From: Lederbergia galactosidilytica
Lineage (GTDB): Bacteria; Bacillota; Bacilli; Bacillales; Bacillaceae_C
NCBI RefSeq assembly: GCF_017873565.1
Contig: NZ_JAGGKH010000028.1
Span: 1-47,506 of the forward strand
Length of the DNA: 47,506 nt
Reading direction: 5' to 3'
Below, piece after piece: positions 6,395 to 16,600 of this stretch. Made by a program: the position numbers and the translations under genes. Each line of letters starts with the position of its first letter. Positions within the stretch are counted from its first letter, which is position 1. The notes under the pieces were generated by a model. The model saw nothing but the letters and a program-made list of their open reading frames with translations. It did no database searches and was not told where the DNA came from.

Positions 6395-8458
6395 CTAAAA
6401 ACTACCTCCCAATTGTGATTGAATAAAGACACGCAAAATAAGATCAGCTTCAATTCTCGCTAATCCATCTGGCAATATCTGAACTTCATGTCTTCCACGA
6501 TTTATTTTCCCATTGCTGTCTTTGGACATATAATCAACTAAATTAATGCGATCACCACTTGTATTTTCATAAGGAACCGTATTTCCATCCACTTTGATAA
6601 TCACCTTCGAAGCATCTTCATTTAATTCATAAATACCATGTTCCACTTCATGCACATGATCTGGAAGTTCGATTTCATGATAATGATTAGGCAAATCTAT
6701 TTCATGAGTGTGTTCTGGAACTGTCACGCTATGACTATGATCAGGTATAGTAACCTCATGACTATGATTTGGAATTGAAACCGTATGGGTATGATTAGGT
6801 ACTTCGAAATTGTGTGTGTGGGTTGGGATTGTCACGCTATGAGTGTGATCACCACTTGCAGAATATGTGCTTATATTAGCGTTTCCTGCCTTTCTGACTT
6901 GGATAGTGGAGCCTTGCCCTCCATCATTAATTTGCAATGATCTATACGGTAAACTTCCTTCAGCACTTCCGTTATCAACGAATAACGTGTGATGATGATT
7001 TCCACCACCTGCACTTGATATAGAAGTTCCTCCTCCACTGGCAGTTGACTTACTAGTTCCTCCTCCACTAGAACTGGTTTGCGTACTACTTCCCCCACTG
7101 GTAGTGGAGCGAGTTGTTCCACCGCCACTAGTGGTCGTCTGTGTGGTACCTCCTCCCCCTTTAGTGGACTTAACAATACCTCCACCACCTTTGGTTGTAT
7201 CTACTAATGCACCACCGCCTTTAGTAGCTCTACTGTATGCTCTAAACTTACGTGTCCTAAACGTAAGTTCGACCGTATTGATATTGACTACATCCTCATC
7301 AATATAAAAAGGGATAATCGCGGGTATTTTACTATCGCAATTATCCTGGTATGTGAAGTTAAAAATGTTGGTGGCACCTTGACTATACAGTTCGTTAATC
7401 TGCTGTCTGCGCTGAAGATCAGCTTGGGTGGTTGAAAGATCTTCTTGGACATTACCAATCTCTAATTCAACGTTGCCTGGAGCACCCTTGATGTCTGCCT
7501 TAGACTCTTTCATGATTCTAAGATCAGTAACTGGAAAACCATCAATATCGAGTCTGACAATACGACCTTCTTTTAACTCATCAATGGATAATCCCGTTAT
7601 TATGGAAACATCAGCTGCAGAAGCCTTCCAAGTCACAATGGGCTCTTTCCATTTTTTTAAGAGAGCATTTCCACTCGCCATAAGTGATTGAACATCTGTA
7701 AAACGTCTATCTGCCCAGACTGTTGCATTGATTTCCTCATTAGGCTTCCTATCCTCTAGATAAGGAATTCCATTATTAACTGATTCAATGGTTAGCTGGT
7801 TTACTCCTTCTCCAGCACCCAGAGGATAAATGCGGTTGAACATAGACATGGGATTTTCTTCAATCTCTAATCCTATTAAATTGTAACCCTCCTTTATCCG
7901 AGCAGAAGGCTCTGTTTCTGGTTTCACTAGGTTTAGAGTCCATGGATAAGACTGTGTGTCCCATGTCCATCTGTACTGCTCATTAAATGGCTTAGGTATA
8001 CTGAAAATGGCAGCCAGTAGATTTTCATTCTCCCACCCATAATGAAAATATCTAGTAAACTCTACTTTTCCAAGTTTCCAATGCTTATGGAATTGTCTGC
8101 TTAGGAGATATTCTAATGTATCTTTTGTTACATAATTCGTTAATTGGTGATATTTGAATAATGGAGTTCCCAACAGTGTTGCCAAAACATGCTCGCATTG
8201 AAAACGTACTTCTTGAGTTGACTCATTTTTAATAGTTAATTTAGGAATAATCCTAAACAGACCAATGTATTCATCCTCATCCGTGATTTCAACGTATTTT
8301 AACAACTCCACCTTATCTACTTTAGGGTCATTCAACGGCAAAGAAAAAGAAGCAGACCATATCGCGTTGGTTTGCTTCTCGTACCCTATTACATATGCAT
8401 TTTCAAGGATGGCCGTGGTTTGGCGGTTTAGGTTTAGTGTGCGGATTATTTTAAACAC
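6395..8458 (-). CDS. tail-tip/tail-fibre protein (Prophage_tail type) with Gly-rich and HxH repeats, about 687 aa
   Basis: Residues 1-370 match the siphovirus tail-tip (Tal, pfam06605-type) core: AILENAYVIGYEKQTN, FSLPLNDPK, FQCEHVLATLLG, NRIYPLGAGEG. A middle region has about eight TKGGGG/TSGGG units, then about ten PxHxH repeats (PNHTHTVSIPNHSHEVTIPD) like the iron-coordinating needle motifs of other phage spikes, and a beta-rich end. The start is uncertain: GTG at 8458 (MFKIIRT...) is taken, but GGAGGTG lies just upstream of ATA. It follows the TIR gene and its terminator, so promoter supply is unclear. Confidence 0.85.
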   Translation of the reverse strand: MFKIIRTLNLNRQTTAILENAYVIGYEKQTNAIWSASFSLPLNDPKVDKVELLKYVEITDEDEYIGLFRIIPKLTIKNESTQEVRFQCEHVLATLLGTPLFKYHQLTNYVTKDTLEYLLSRQFHKHWKLGKVEFTRYFHYGWENENLLAAIFSIPKPFNEQYRWTWDTQSYPWTLNLVKPETEPSARIKEGYNLIGLEIEENPMSMFNRIYPLGAGEGVNQLTIESVNNGIPYLEDRKPNEEINATVWADRRFTDVQSLMASGNALLKKWKEPIVTWKASAADVSIITGLSIDELKEGRIVRLDIDGFPVTDLRIMKESKADIKGAPGNVELEIGNVQEDLSTTQADLQRRQQINELYSQGATNIFNFTYQDNCDSKIPAIIPFYIDEDVVNINTVELTFRTRKFRAYSRATKGGGALVDTTKGGGGIVKSTKGGGGTTQTTTSGGGTTRSTTSGGSSTQTSSSGGGTSKSTASGGGTSISSAGGGNHHHTLFVDNGSAEGSLPYRSLQINDGGQGSTIQVRKAGNANISTYSASGDHTHSVTIPTHTHNFEVPNHTHTVSIPNHSHEVTIPDHSHSVTVPEHTHEIDLPNHYHEIELPDHVHEVEHGIYELNEDASKVIIKVDGNTVPYENTSGDRINLVDYMSKDSNGKINRGRHEVQILPDGLARIEADLILRVFIQSQLGGSF
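6640..6850 (-). repeat. PxHxH coding repeats in the tail-tip gene
   Basis: Roughly 21-24 bp units encode the repeated pattern (V/I)P(N/D/E)H(T/S)HE(V/I) about ten times. Alternating His-x-His motifs in trimeric phage spikes are known to coordinate metal along the axis; metal binding here is inferred. Confidence 0.7.
6990..7230 (-). repeat. Gly/Ser/Thr-rich coding repeats in the tail-tip gene
   Basis: Degenerate units of about 27 bp encode STxGGG(G)T-type segments. They form a flexible linker between the Tal core and the His-rich region. Confidence 0.7.
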
Positions 8459-8462
8459 CTCC

Positions 8463-8490
8463 AAAAGAAAAAGCACCGTTATGGGTGCCT
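8463..8490 (-). terminator. terminator after the TIR gene
   Basis: On the minus strand AGGCACC and GGTGCTT arms are followed by TTTTCTTTT. The T-tract runs into the start region of the tail-tip gene, so the accessory gene carries its own terminator. Confidence 0.65.
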
Positions 8491-8498
8491 TTGGTTAC

Positions 8499-9302
8499 TC
8501 AATTAACATTCAATTCATCAATAGAGTTAATTTGGGTCACTGGAATCATTTCAAATTTATCCTCGCCTTTTATATGATACAGGTTTAACAACTTGAGTTT
8601 TCCTGATAGTTGTTCAAACAAAATCTCAACTTTAAATCCGACTTTTATTCCATGTTCAGTACCGATCATAAATGAGTTTAAATGTTCTTTTTCATTTAGT
8701 GTAGCACTTTTGGGATTGTAACTATGTTGAATTATACTCGAACTAAGATATTCCAGTTTTACATCATTTTCTTCTAAATTCGTCACAAATAAAAACTTAC
8801 CGCTTGGTTCAAAAAACCTTTTTGCATAAATAAAGAATCTTACTGTATTTTCGTTTTCTGCTAACGCATAAGCTTTTACGTTCTTATAGGCAGGGAAATT
8901 TATGGAACGTTCTTCTCTATTTATTAAATCATACATTTGGGTTAAGACCATGTCTAGTCCGGATGTAGTGATATCTAGATAATTGAGCGCTGAAATAATT
9001 AACGGCACTTCTATATCATCAGCTTTTATAGGTATAAATTGTATATCCCTTCGTCCTCTTTCTTTCAAAGTTGAAGTCCATTCAAGCGTCACCATCTCAC
9101 TGTTCAAGCTATTTTCTGTAATAAAGAAAAAGAAATATTTACATTTTTCTAGTCCTTCATTCATTCTTTGAATAATATTTTCACCTGGTTTAATGGACCA
9201 CGAATCAAAAAAGACATTTTCTTCGCCATATGACTCCTTTAGCGATTGTGCCATAGGACCAATGAAATCTTTGTCTTTAGAATTATGGCTTACAAAAATC
9301 AT
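8499..9302 (-). CDS. TIR-domain protein, probable anti-phage effector, 267 aa
   Basis: Residues 1-125 form a TIR domain: IFVSHNSKDKDF (box 1), FFDSWSIKPGENIIQRMNEG (box 2) and MVTLEWTSTLKERG, where Glu74 fits the NADase catalytic position; IQFIPIKADD follows. The C-terminal 140 residues are beta-rich and unrecognised, perhaps a sensor. AAGGAGGAAATCAA precedes the ATG. It sits between the tailspike and tail-tip genes with its own terminator, next to a divergent O-antigen ligase-like gene. Bacterial TIR proteins often degrade NAD+ on infection; no ThsA-like partner is present, so this is not a canonical Thoeris. Confidence 0.85.
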   Translation of the reverse strand: MIFVSHNSKDKDFIGPMAQSLKESYGEENVFFDSWSIKPGENIIQRMNEGLEKCKYFFFFITENSLNSEMVTLEWTSTLKERGRRDIQFIPIKADDIEVPLIISALNYLDITTSGLDMVLTQMYDLINREERSINFPAYKNVKAYALAENENTVRFFIYAKRFFEPSGKFLFVTNLEENDVKLEYLSSSIIQHSYNPKSATLNEKEHLNSFMIGTEHGIKVGFKVEILFEQLSGKLKLLNLYHIKGEDKFEMIPVTQINSIDELNVN

Positions 9303-9519
9303 TTGATTTCCTCCTTTCTACATCATTATTCGACACAAATAGTGGAAACCCTTCTTTTATACTGATTATATTTTACTACTTGAAAAATTTTCTCTACGTC
9401 ACAACAGAGTCCGAATGCTTTTATATTATACTTTACTTTTTTATTTGTCATCTACCATACCATCCTTTCTTATGTTACAATTTGATTACGAATAATACAT
9501 CTTTAGGAGTTGTAACCCT
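9303..9519. promoter_or_regulatory. divergent promoter region of the accessory pair
   Basis: This AT-rich 217-bp gap separates the leftward TIR gene and the rightward O-antigen ligase-like gene. On the minus strand TATAAT-like boxes occur at about 9368 and 9430. On the plus strand TTGTCA (about 9447) precedes a weak -10. Exact promoters are not certain. The base composition is lower in GC than the flanking tail genes. Confidence 0.4.
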
Positions 9520-10674
9520 TTGAAAAATGTCACTATAGACCGCACAACTACTTACTTTTTTGCGGCATTCATTTTGCTTTTTATGTTATTAGGATTAAAA
9601 ATAGCGGACCAATACTTAACCCTGTTTATTGGTACTTTATTAGCTTTTTTAATATTAATGTTAATGCTTATCATAAAACACAAAGGAATAAACCCAATCT
9701 ATGTTAAATTGTTTTCTCCGTTTGCTTTATTTTTATCAGTTTATGTTTTTAATTATTCAGGCGCTATGCATTGGATCTTCTACCAAGTTATATTTGGATT
9801 CATCTGCTTTATTGCTGCTAGTATAGTTTGGAAAAAGAACCACGTAAAAACATTTTCTGCCTTAAGTTTCCTTACAGTTCCTTTCCTACTGTATTTTGCT
9901 TTTATTGATAAGGAAGCTCTAAACCCTAATACCTTGGGAGGCTATGCTTTTCTATTGTCATTTTTCCCCTTGTTATATTTCAGCTACTATGCTAAAAATT
10001 TCCAAACGACGAGGAGATTATTTATTGCAATAATTCTATTAGGCTTAATTTTTTTCACGGAAACAAGATCGGTAATTCTTAGTATCGCTTTTATATTTTT
10101 AACTTATTTCTTGTGGAATAGAATTATTAATTCAAAGCTAAAATTCAAATTATATTTTGGCTTTATTGCCGCATTTTGTTTTACATTCACGGTAATTTAT
10201 CCGAAATTAGATAAATACCTACCTAACTATGATTATTTGAATTACCAAATGATTAAATATACTGGTAAAAGCATTCACTCTGGCAGAGATTTCATTTGGA
10301 GCAATTTGATCGATGTTATTAATCAAAAAACCCTTTTAGGTTATGGTTCTGGAGCGTTGCCAAGTGATTTTTTCGATTCGACACTGTCTGCTCATAATTT
10401 ATATTTGCAAATAACACTACAGGTCGGTTTGGTCGGAATGGCTTTATTTGTTATATTTTTATATAGCATCTGGAAAAGGTTTTGGCTTAACAGATTTGAT
10501 CAAAAAGTTAGATTTTCAGCCGCTTTCTTTATAGGAATTATAATTTACCAATTATCCGAAGTATCATTAACACAAAATAACTTCTCCTTCGCCCTAATCC
10601 AATGGCTTATTATTGGCGTAGGTTTGAGTTATTGCTTAAATAAACCTAAAGAAGAAGGAAAGACCGCACTATAG
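9520..10674 (+). CDS. O-antigen ligase/polymerase-like (Wzy_C) membrane protein, 384 aa
   Basis: About ten hydrophobic helices are seen. The large outside loop and conserved core SGRDFIWSNLID, TLLGYGSG and SAHNLYLQITLQVGLVG match the O-antigen ligase/Wzy family, which joins glycan units on the outer face of the membrane. The start is TTG after AGGAG. It is transcribed against the late operon from its own promoter with a strong terminator, so it is probably expressed in the lysogen. The setting (beside a glycan-cutting tailspike) suggests it changes a surface polysaccharide and blocks superinfection; this is inference. Confidence 0.85.
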   Translation: MKNVTIDRTTTYFFAAFILLFMLLGLKIADQYLTLFIGTLLAFLILMLMLIIKHKGINPIYVKLFSPFALFLSVYVFNYSGAMHWIFYQVIFGFICFIAASIVWKKNHVKTFSALSFLTVPFLLYFAFIDKEALNPNTLGGYAFLLSFFPLLYFSYYAKNFQTTRRLFIAIILLGLIFFTETRSVILSIAFIFLTYFLWNRIINSKLKFKLYFGFIAAFCFTFTVIYPKLDKYLPNYDYLNYQMIKYTGKSIHSGRDFIWSNLIDVINQKTLLGYGSGALPSDFFDSTLSAHNLYLQITLQVGLVGMALFVIFLYSIWKRFWLNRFDQKVRFSAAFFIGIIIYQLSEVSLTQNNFSFALIQWLIIGVGLSYCLNKPKEEGKTAL

Positions 10675-10695
10675 AACTATTAGTGTGGTCTTTTT
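10659..10695 (+). terminator. terminator after the O-antigen ligase-like gene
   Basis: AAAGACCGCACTA (10659-10671) pairs with TAGTGTGGTCTTT (10681-10693) over 13 bp, followed by T residues. The first arm is within the last codons. Confidence 0.85.
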
Positions 10696-10748
10696 GCCGT
10701 CATCTAAACAATGCGTTAATCACCCCATCGTATACTGTCAATTGTTCC

Positions 10749-12806
10749 TTAGTTGTCATCTACTACAGTATTGTAAATAAATTTACCTGTTGCAGAAACG
10801 GAATTTCCTCCGCTTCCAAAAGCCAATCGAACATTTTGCAAGAATAATTCTGTGAAAACTGCATCTGCAAAAATGCCATAATAAGGGGTCATTGTGTGTT
10901 CTTTTGTATGCTTAACATTGCTAATTGTAACTTGTTTCCCTGTGCCAGTTCCTAAGTTATCTAAACGAATGGTTCGAGTCGCATTATTGCTAACGCCAGT
11001 TTTGTTGTAACCTGTTTTGAAATTATTGATATAACTTTTATCTGCATTTTTAGATACTTGCAGTACACAAGGATAACTGCTTAAAGAAGAAGTCCATCCG
11101 CAATTTACCGCAGTAACATCATCTACATAACAATCCTTCCCATTCACGTATAAGGCCGTTACAAACCCTTCAGTATAACAGTTTAATAAAGTGAAATTGT
11201 CTCGTAAATAAAAACCATAATGGGAAGCTCCATCACTGGGCAATGTTGCATCGGCTGTAGGAATATCAACCGCATTATCAAAGTCTTTATTTATTACTTT
11301 GACATTTTTAAATATAACAAAAGTGCTGCCGCCTTTTGTTGCACTATTCGTATAAATACTATTCAAATTCAGTGTAATATTTTCAAATAAAGCTCTGTGA
11401 ACAACCCTATCTGCATAAAATCCTTTTCCTTTAAAGAATATGATATTTTTACAAGTTATGTCTGTGCCACCCTCATATAATTGTAATAATCCTAATTGGG
11501 ATTTTAAATTATCAACAATGTGTCCTATACCACTAACACTAAACCCATTATCTACTACACAATTGGTAAACATAAAATTCTTAGTGTTTCCATGCGTATC
11601 TAATGAATGTAGTTGCGAGTCGCTAACGGTTATAGAATCAGCAAAAACATTCATAGGGATGGCGTACCCTGTTCCACCTCCTGTTATCGCATGACGGAAT
11701 CCAGAAGCATATACACCATTTATATTAACGTTTTTACTTCCATCAACAATAGCAATGCCGTAATTAAGCCCTAAATCCGCTGTTCCGCCTTTACCATGAA
11801 AATTATTAATAGTAACGTCTCGACTTCTATCAACAAGGATTCCCGCATGGTTCGTATTTTCAGTCCCAATATTGCTCAAAGTTACCTTTTCAGCATATTT
11901 TATAGAAATAGCTTTGGATTCCCCCGTAGTTTTTCTATTTCTAACAACACTAAAATTACTAAACGAGATGTTTTTTGTGGGCGTAAATGTTTCAACATGC
12001 TTTACCGTTGAGGCAGGTAAGCTCATGGATGAAGGCTCTGAAAATGTTACTGATGTTGAATCAGCGGACTTTACTTTAAATATTTCTCCTTTATTATAAT
12101 AACTTCTTATCGCTGTTCCTAAGTCCCATTCTTCAGTAAAACGGTTATTAGACGAGAACACAAGATGATCTCCTGCTATCAGGTCATTATCGATTAGGTG
12201 AAAAGTGTCGCCAGCTTTAATATCATTTGATTGTGCTAGTGTTTTGATTGTCGGCTGTTTAATGACAAAAGCTGGATTGGCACTATCTTTCATATTAATA
12301 ATAGTTATGTCTAATCCGGCACCTTCGATACTTATATCAGATGGAATGACGACCGAACCTGAAAAATACAGTTTACCTTTGGGTAAGGTCACTTTGGATA
12401 GGTCATTCGCCTCCGCATAATCTACTGCATTTTGAACTGCCATTCGATCATCAGCTAACCCGTCCCCTTTTGCACCAAACGATTTTACATTTATCGCTAT
12501 ATGTGCCAACTGCGACTTAAGCCGTTCATTTTCTGCAATCAACCTTTCTTGCGGATCTCCATAAACAGTTCCATCCGCCCCAACACTTAATTGCCCTCCA
12601 AGGGGACTAGAATCACCTTCTAAAATTGCTTGTGCTAGTTCTTTTCGAGTACGATCAGAAAGATTCATGGATTCAATTGCTTTTAATAAAGCCTCTGCTG
12701 AATCGCTCTTAGCCTTACTGGAGTTATCATTTGATATCGTTAAAACTTCATTGATCTTTTTTCGACCAGTATTTAAACTGTCTTGTTTAATTATATATTC
12801 AGCCAT
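10749..12806 (-). CDS. tailspike, right-handed beta-helix (pectate-lyase-like), 685 aa
   Basis: Residues 1-105 are an attachment region with a coiled coil (LIAENERLKSQLAHIA). Then VKSFGAKGDGLADDRMAVQNAV marks the start of a pectate_lyase_3 beta-helix, which continues with repeated rungs (ITVSDSQLHSL, NVNINGVYASGF, VTISNVKHTK) to about residue 640. Such trimeric spikes bind or cut host surface polysaccharide during adsorption. GGGAGGTTGTGAT precedes the ATG. It follows Dit, where Tal is more usual; Tal here lies beyond the accessory pair. Confidence 0.85.
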   Translation of the reverse strand: MAEYIIKQDSLNTGRKKINEVLTISNDNSSKAKSDSAEALLKAIESMNLSDRTRKELAQAILEGDSSPLGGQLSVGADGTVYGDPQERLIAENERLKSQLAHIAINVKSFGAKGDGLADDRMAVQNAVDYAEANDLSKVTLPKGKLYFSGSVVIPSDISIEGAGLDITIINMKDSANPAFVIKQPTIKTLAQSNDIKAGDTFHLIDNDLIAGDHLVFSSNNRFTEEWDLGTAIRSYYNKGEIFKVKSADSTSVTFSEPSSMSLPASTVKHVETFTPTKNISFSNFSVVRNRKTTGESKAISIKYAEKVTLSNIGTENTNHAGILVDRSRDVTINNFHGKGGTADLGLNYGIAIVDGSKNVNINGVYASGFRHAITGGGTGYAIPMNVFADSITVSDSQLHSLDTHGNTKNFMFTNCVVDNGFSVSGIGHIVDNLKSQLGLLQLYEGGTDITCKNIIFFKGKGFYADRVVHRALFENITLNLNSIYTNSATKGGSTFVIFKNVKVINKDFDNAVDIPTADATLPSDGASHYGFYLRDNFTLLNCYTEGFVTALYVNGKDCYVDDVTAVNCGWTSSLSSYPCVLQVSKNADKSYINNFKTGYNKTGVSNNATRTIRLDNLGTGTGKQVTISNVKHTKEHTMTPYYGIFADAVFTELFLQNVRLAFGSGGNSVSATGKFIYNTVVDDN

Positions 12807-12818
12807 ATCACAACCTCC

Positions 12819-13613
12819 CTAATTATATTTATCGCGAAATTTGATTCGCATATCAATGTTGATGTTATTACCATTAATCCTCACCTGATTATCACCAGGC
12901 ATTAAATAAAACTTTCTAATTTCAATCATGGTATCTTCCCCATTTTTAAAAACAACATATTTCTCGAAATCTATTGACCATGATGTATTTGTGAAGTTTG
13001 GCAATGCGAAACTATATTTGCCACAACTAATTGTTAGATTATTGGCACTTCCTTCTATTTCGAATATTGGTTGAACAGCTAAACCTTCAACAGATAAATT
13101 TAATATTTGTGGGCTAGTGATGTTTACACTTCCACCTAATGACTCATGACCAAGTAAATAATGATATTCAAATGTAATCTCTTCACTTCCCCATGTAACC
13201 TCATCAGCAAAGACATTTGAGTATTTATAAGAATCATCCGCAACAAAAGGTAAATTTAAAGTACCATCTTCAGCTGGCCTTTCAGGAATCATTTGCTGCA
13301 CAACTTTAACCATATAAAACTTATCTGGCTCATATTCTCTCACCATTTTTATTTCTCTTGGTTGCCCATACTCATCAAACAAAAATGCAACAAGCTCGTT
13401 ATAAGCCTGTTGCATGTTATCGTGGAATCTGTCCATGATTTTTATCGGAAAAGAAAATGGCTTCTCCCTGATCTCTGAGCCAAAATCCCAAAGACCAGGA
13501 CGTCCAGGTATAGCGAGTGTTTTTCTTTCCATGTTTGGGGTGATCGGATCCTCGTGTCCTGGTTCCACTTCAAAACCAAATTCAGATATATTTTTACCAT
13601 CTAGAATTATCAC
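12819..13613 (-). CDS. distal tail protein (Dit, Sipho_tail family), 264 aa
   Basis: The N-terminal ring domain (MIILDGKNISEFGFEVEPGH, IPGRPGLWDFGSEIREKPF) is typical of Dit, the hexameric hub that joins the tube to the tip. The C-terminal half is a galectin-like beta domain (FYLMPGDNQVRING). The start is GTG, overlapping the tape-measure stop in a GTGA junction, so the two are translationally coupled. Confidence 0.9.
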   Translation of the reverse strand: MIILDGKNISEFGFEVEPGHEDPITPNMERKTLAIPGRPGLWDFGSEIREKPFSFPIKIMDRFHDNMQQAYNELVAFLFDEYGQPREIKMVREYEPDKFYMVKVVQQMIPERPAEDGTLNLPFVADDSYKYSNVFADEVTWGSEEITFEYHYLLGHESLGGSVNITSPQILNLSVEGLAVQPIFEIEGSANNLTISCGKYSFALPNFTNTSWSIDFEKYVVFKNGEDTMIEIRKFYLMPGDNQVRINGNNINIDMRIKFRDKYN

Positions 13614-16600
13614 GGCATGACCACCCCATTTCTGCGTGCATCCAGTTTAATTTTTTGATTGAGTTTAACAGTCATGACATCTACTAGCTTATCAATATCT
13701 GCATTTTCACGAATTGTAAGAACAGCACCTTCGAATACTCCACGCATATCTATCGTGTTATATTCCGTTGTAGAAGTACTGTAGTTATTTCCATAGGTTC
13801 CAAAATTAGATGGCTGAGTGACAACCCCACCCAATTCAAATTCTGGCACACTAAAATCAAGCGATCCTTGCATGGCGTTACTTATTGCACTGCCTACGCC
13901 TTCAGTTTTCTTGACGGCATAGTCTGTTTCATCTTCAATCCCGATTCCCAATCCTTCTGTAAACCATCGGCCAAATCGTTTTGTTAGTTTAGATGGCGAA
14001 GCAATTTGAAGGATGGATTTAAGTTTTCCAGTGATGGCATCTGTTACGTTTTTAACTGCATTTGTGACATCAGTGACTTTAGACACAATTCCATTGATCA
14101 AGCCTTGGATGATATCTTTACCCAGTTGTTTCAAGTCGATTTCTTTAAAGAATGTCATGACTTTGTCCCAAATATCTACAATGGATTGCTTAGAGTCTTC
14201 CATTTTTGTTTTAATGGAGTCTTTGATATCTTGGAATTTTTGTTTAATGCCACTTACAATATTGACAAGGGTTGTTGCTAAGAAAGTTTTAATATTACTC
14301 CACGTAGACGTAATAAAGTCTTTCATTCTTCCAAATTGTAGTTTGACCAATGCCCATATTCCAGATAGTACATCGGTAAATAGTTGTTTGACGTTTTGCC
14401 AAATTTGGCTAATCGTATTTTTGATTAATGTCATTTGCTCGCTGATCAGATCTTTCATGACAGCGAAATCCCCTGACACCAACGCCTTTAAAAAGGCAGT
14501 GCCATTTAGGAAGGTTTCTTTCACAAAGTTCCAAATGGTTTCAATTACATCCCAAATGGTGTCCATGATCTCCGTGATCTTTTCGCTAATTGCTTCAAAC
14601 TTTTCTCCAGTATCTCCTACAAGAAAAGCTAGAACGGATTTCCACAGTTCTTCTACATATCCTAAGCCGATGGCTAAAATATTTCTGATAAATTCCATTC
14701 CTTGGGTAAACTTCTCTTCGATCGAAGCAAGTGCATCAAAGATAAAGTCTACAATCGTTGATAGGACAGTTGAAAATATATTAACAATAGCTGTCCATAC
14801 ATTAGCAATTGTTTCTTTTATGAGATCCATCTGCTCGCCCATTAAATCTTTCATAACGGCAAAATCGCCAGTTAGGAGGGCTTTAACAAACGCCAATCCA
14901 TTGAGAAAAGTCTCTTTTATGAAGTGCCAAACATTATCTATAACTACCCAAATTTCTTGCATAATGGTGTCAATGCTATCTAGCACTTCTTGGAACCTTC
15001 CACTAGAGGAATCCATGATCAGTCCTAGCGCGTTTTCCCAGGCATCATAAATCCAATTCCAGACATCTCCTATGGTCTGTAAAATAGAATCCATTGCGTT
15101 TGTTACTTTTTCTTCTATGGAGCCGAAAATGTTAAATATAAAATCTACTATGGCGTTCCAAATGTTGGCTCCTGTATCTTTTATGGCTTCCCAGTAACCA
15201 ACAATAATGTCACTAAAACCTTCCCATAATGCTTTTGCATTTTTTATAAGTGTGTCGATATACGACAGAACAATATCCTTTAATGCTCCCCATATCTTTC
15301 CTGCAGATTCAGATATGTTTTCCCATATTGCAGATAAATTCGATTTGAATTCATCCATATCCCCTGTGACAAGGTTGATCAAAAGCAAAATAGGACCTAA
15401 TATCACGTTTTTGATAATGGTCCATGCGGAACTAGCTATAGTTTTAATGTTTTCCCATAGATTGGATAGGAACTCAGCTACATTGCCCCATACATTCATG
15501 GCAGTATCAGCTATGGGCTCCCATAAGCCTGAGAAAAACTCAAACATCGGGGAAAAAGTGTCCATAAGAAAACCGATTGCCGTTTTCCATCCAGCAATCA
15601 CTGCATTCCATAGATTAATAGCTGGATCAGTAATGCCATGCCATAGATCAATGAAAAATTGCTTCACTGATTCCCAAGCATCTTTAAGAGACTCAATTGC
15701 GCTATTCCAGCCATCGACAACACCATCCCAAATGGACATGGCGGTTTCTTTGAGGTAATCCCATATCGCAACTGCAGATTCTTTTATGGCTTCCCAAGTA
15801 TCTTTGAAGAAATCTGAGATATAACCCCATATTTGAATAGCTTTTTCTTTGATGGTGTCCCAATTTTTCCAAACAAGGATTCCAATAGCTATTAATGCCG
15901 CTATAGCCGTTATAATAAGGCCAATAGGGTTGGTGGCTAGAAACATCATCGCTGACCCTATTGCTTTTATCCCTGTTACAATTTTAGGGACAAAACCAAT
16001 TATTGTTCCAAAACTAGATATTAACCCTCCTACTACGGTTATCGCCTTTCCAAGGATTAAAAGAAATGGGCCTGCAGCCACTACTACTAAAGCTAACTTA
16101 ACGACCATTTGTTGGAATACGGGATCTAGGTTTAAAAACCAATCGGCAAGAACGCTAATATGATCAATTAGCCCCATCATCATGGTTCCAAGTGTATTTG
16201 CAACAGGTCCTAAGATTTCAGGCAATTTGTTAATGATCTCTGTTAATTTCCCAACAGATTCGGTCATCTTGCTAAACATGTCATCCGATACAATGGCATC
16301 CCCAGCACGGCGCCAGGCACCTTTCATGGAGTCAATTGCACCTTTCCATGTTCCGGAAAGAGCATCAAGTGAGCCACCAAGTTTGGCCGTTTCGCCAGCG
16401 ACACCTTCCGTTCCATTCATGATCCCATCCACAAGACCATTAATGGCCGTTTCACTGTCAACAGCGCCATCGGAAATTTTCTTACGCATTTCCTCCATAG
16501 ACACACCAGCTTGGTTTGCCAAAATAGCCAGAGCGTTAACCCCTTGGTCGGAAAACCGGTTTAATTCCTCCCCGGTAATTTTTCCACCAGACTCTATTTT

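Noticed and set aside
7104-7307. Proline-rich ORF (VVPPPP repeats)
   Set aside because: It is the antisense reading of the Gly-rich repeats of the tail-tip gene.
8499-9302. Canonical Thoeris system
   Set aside because: No ThsA (SIR2/SLOG) or other partner gene is adjacent; only a single TIR protein is present.
14013-15050. 345-codon plus-strand ORF, and others at 15207-15758, 16182-16634 and 16647-16994
   Set aside because: They lie wholly antisense to the tape-measure gene, whose helical repeats create long open antisense frames; there are no ribosome sites or recognisable domains.
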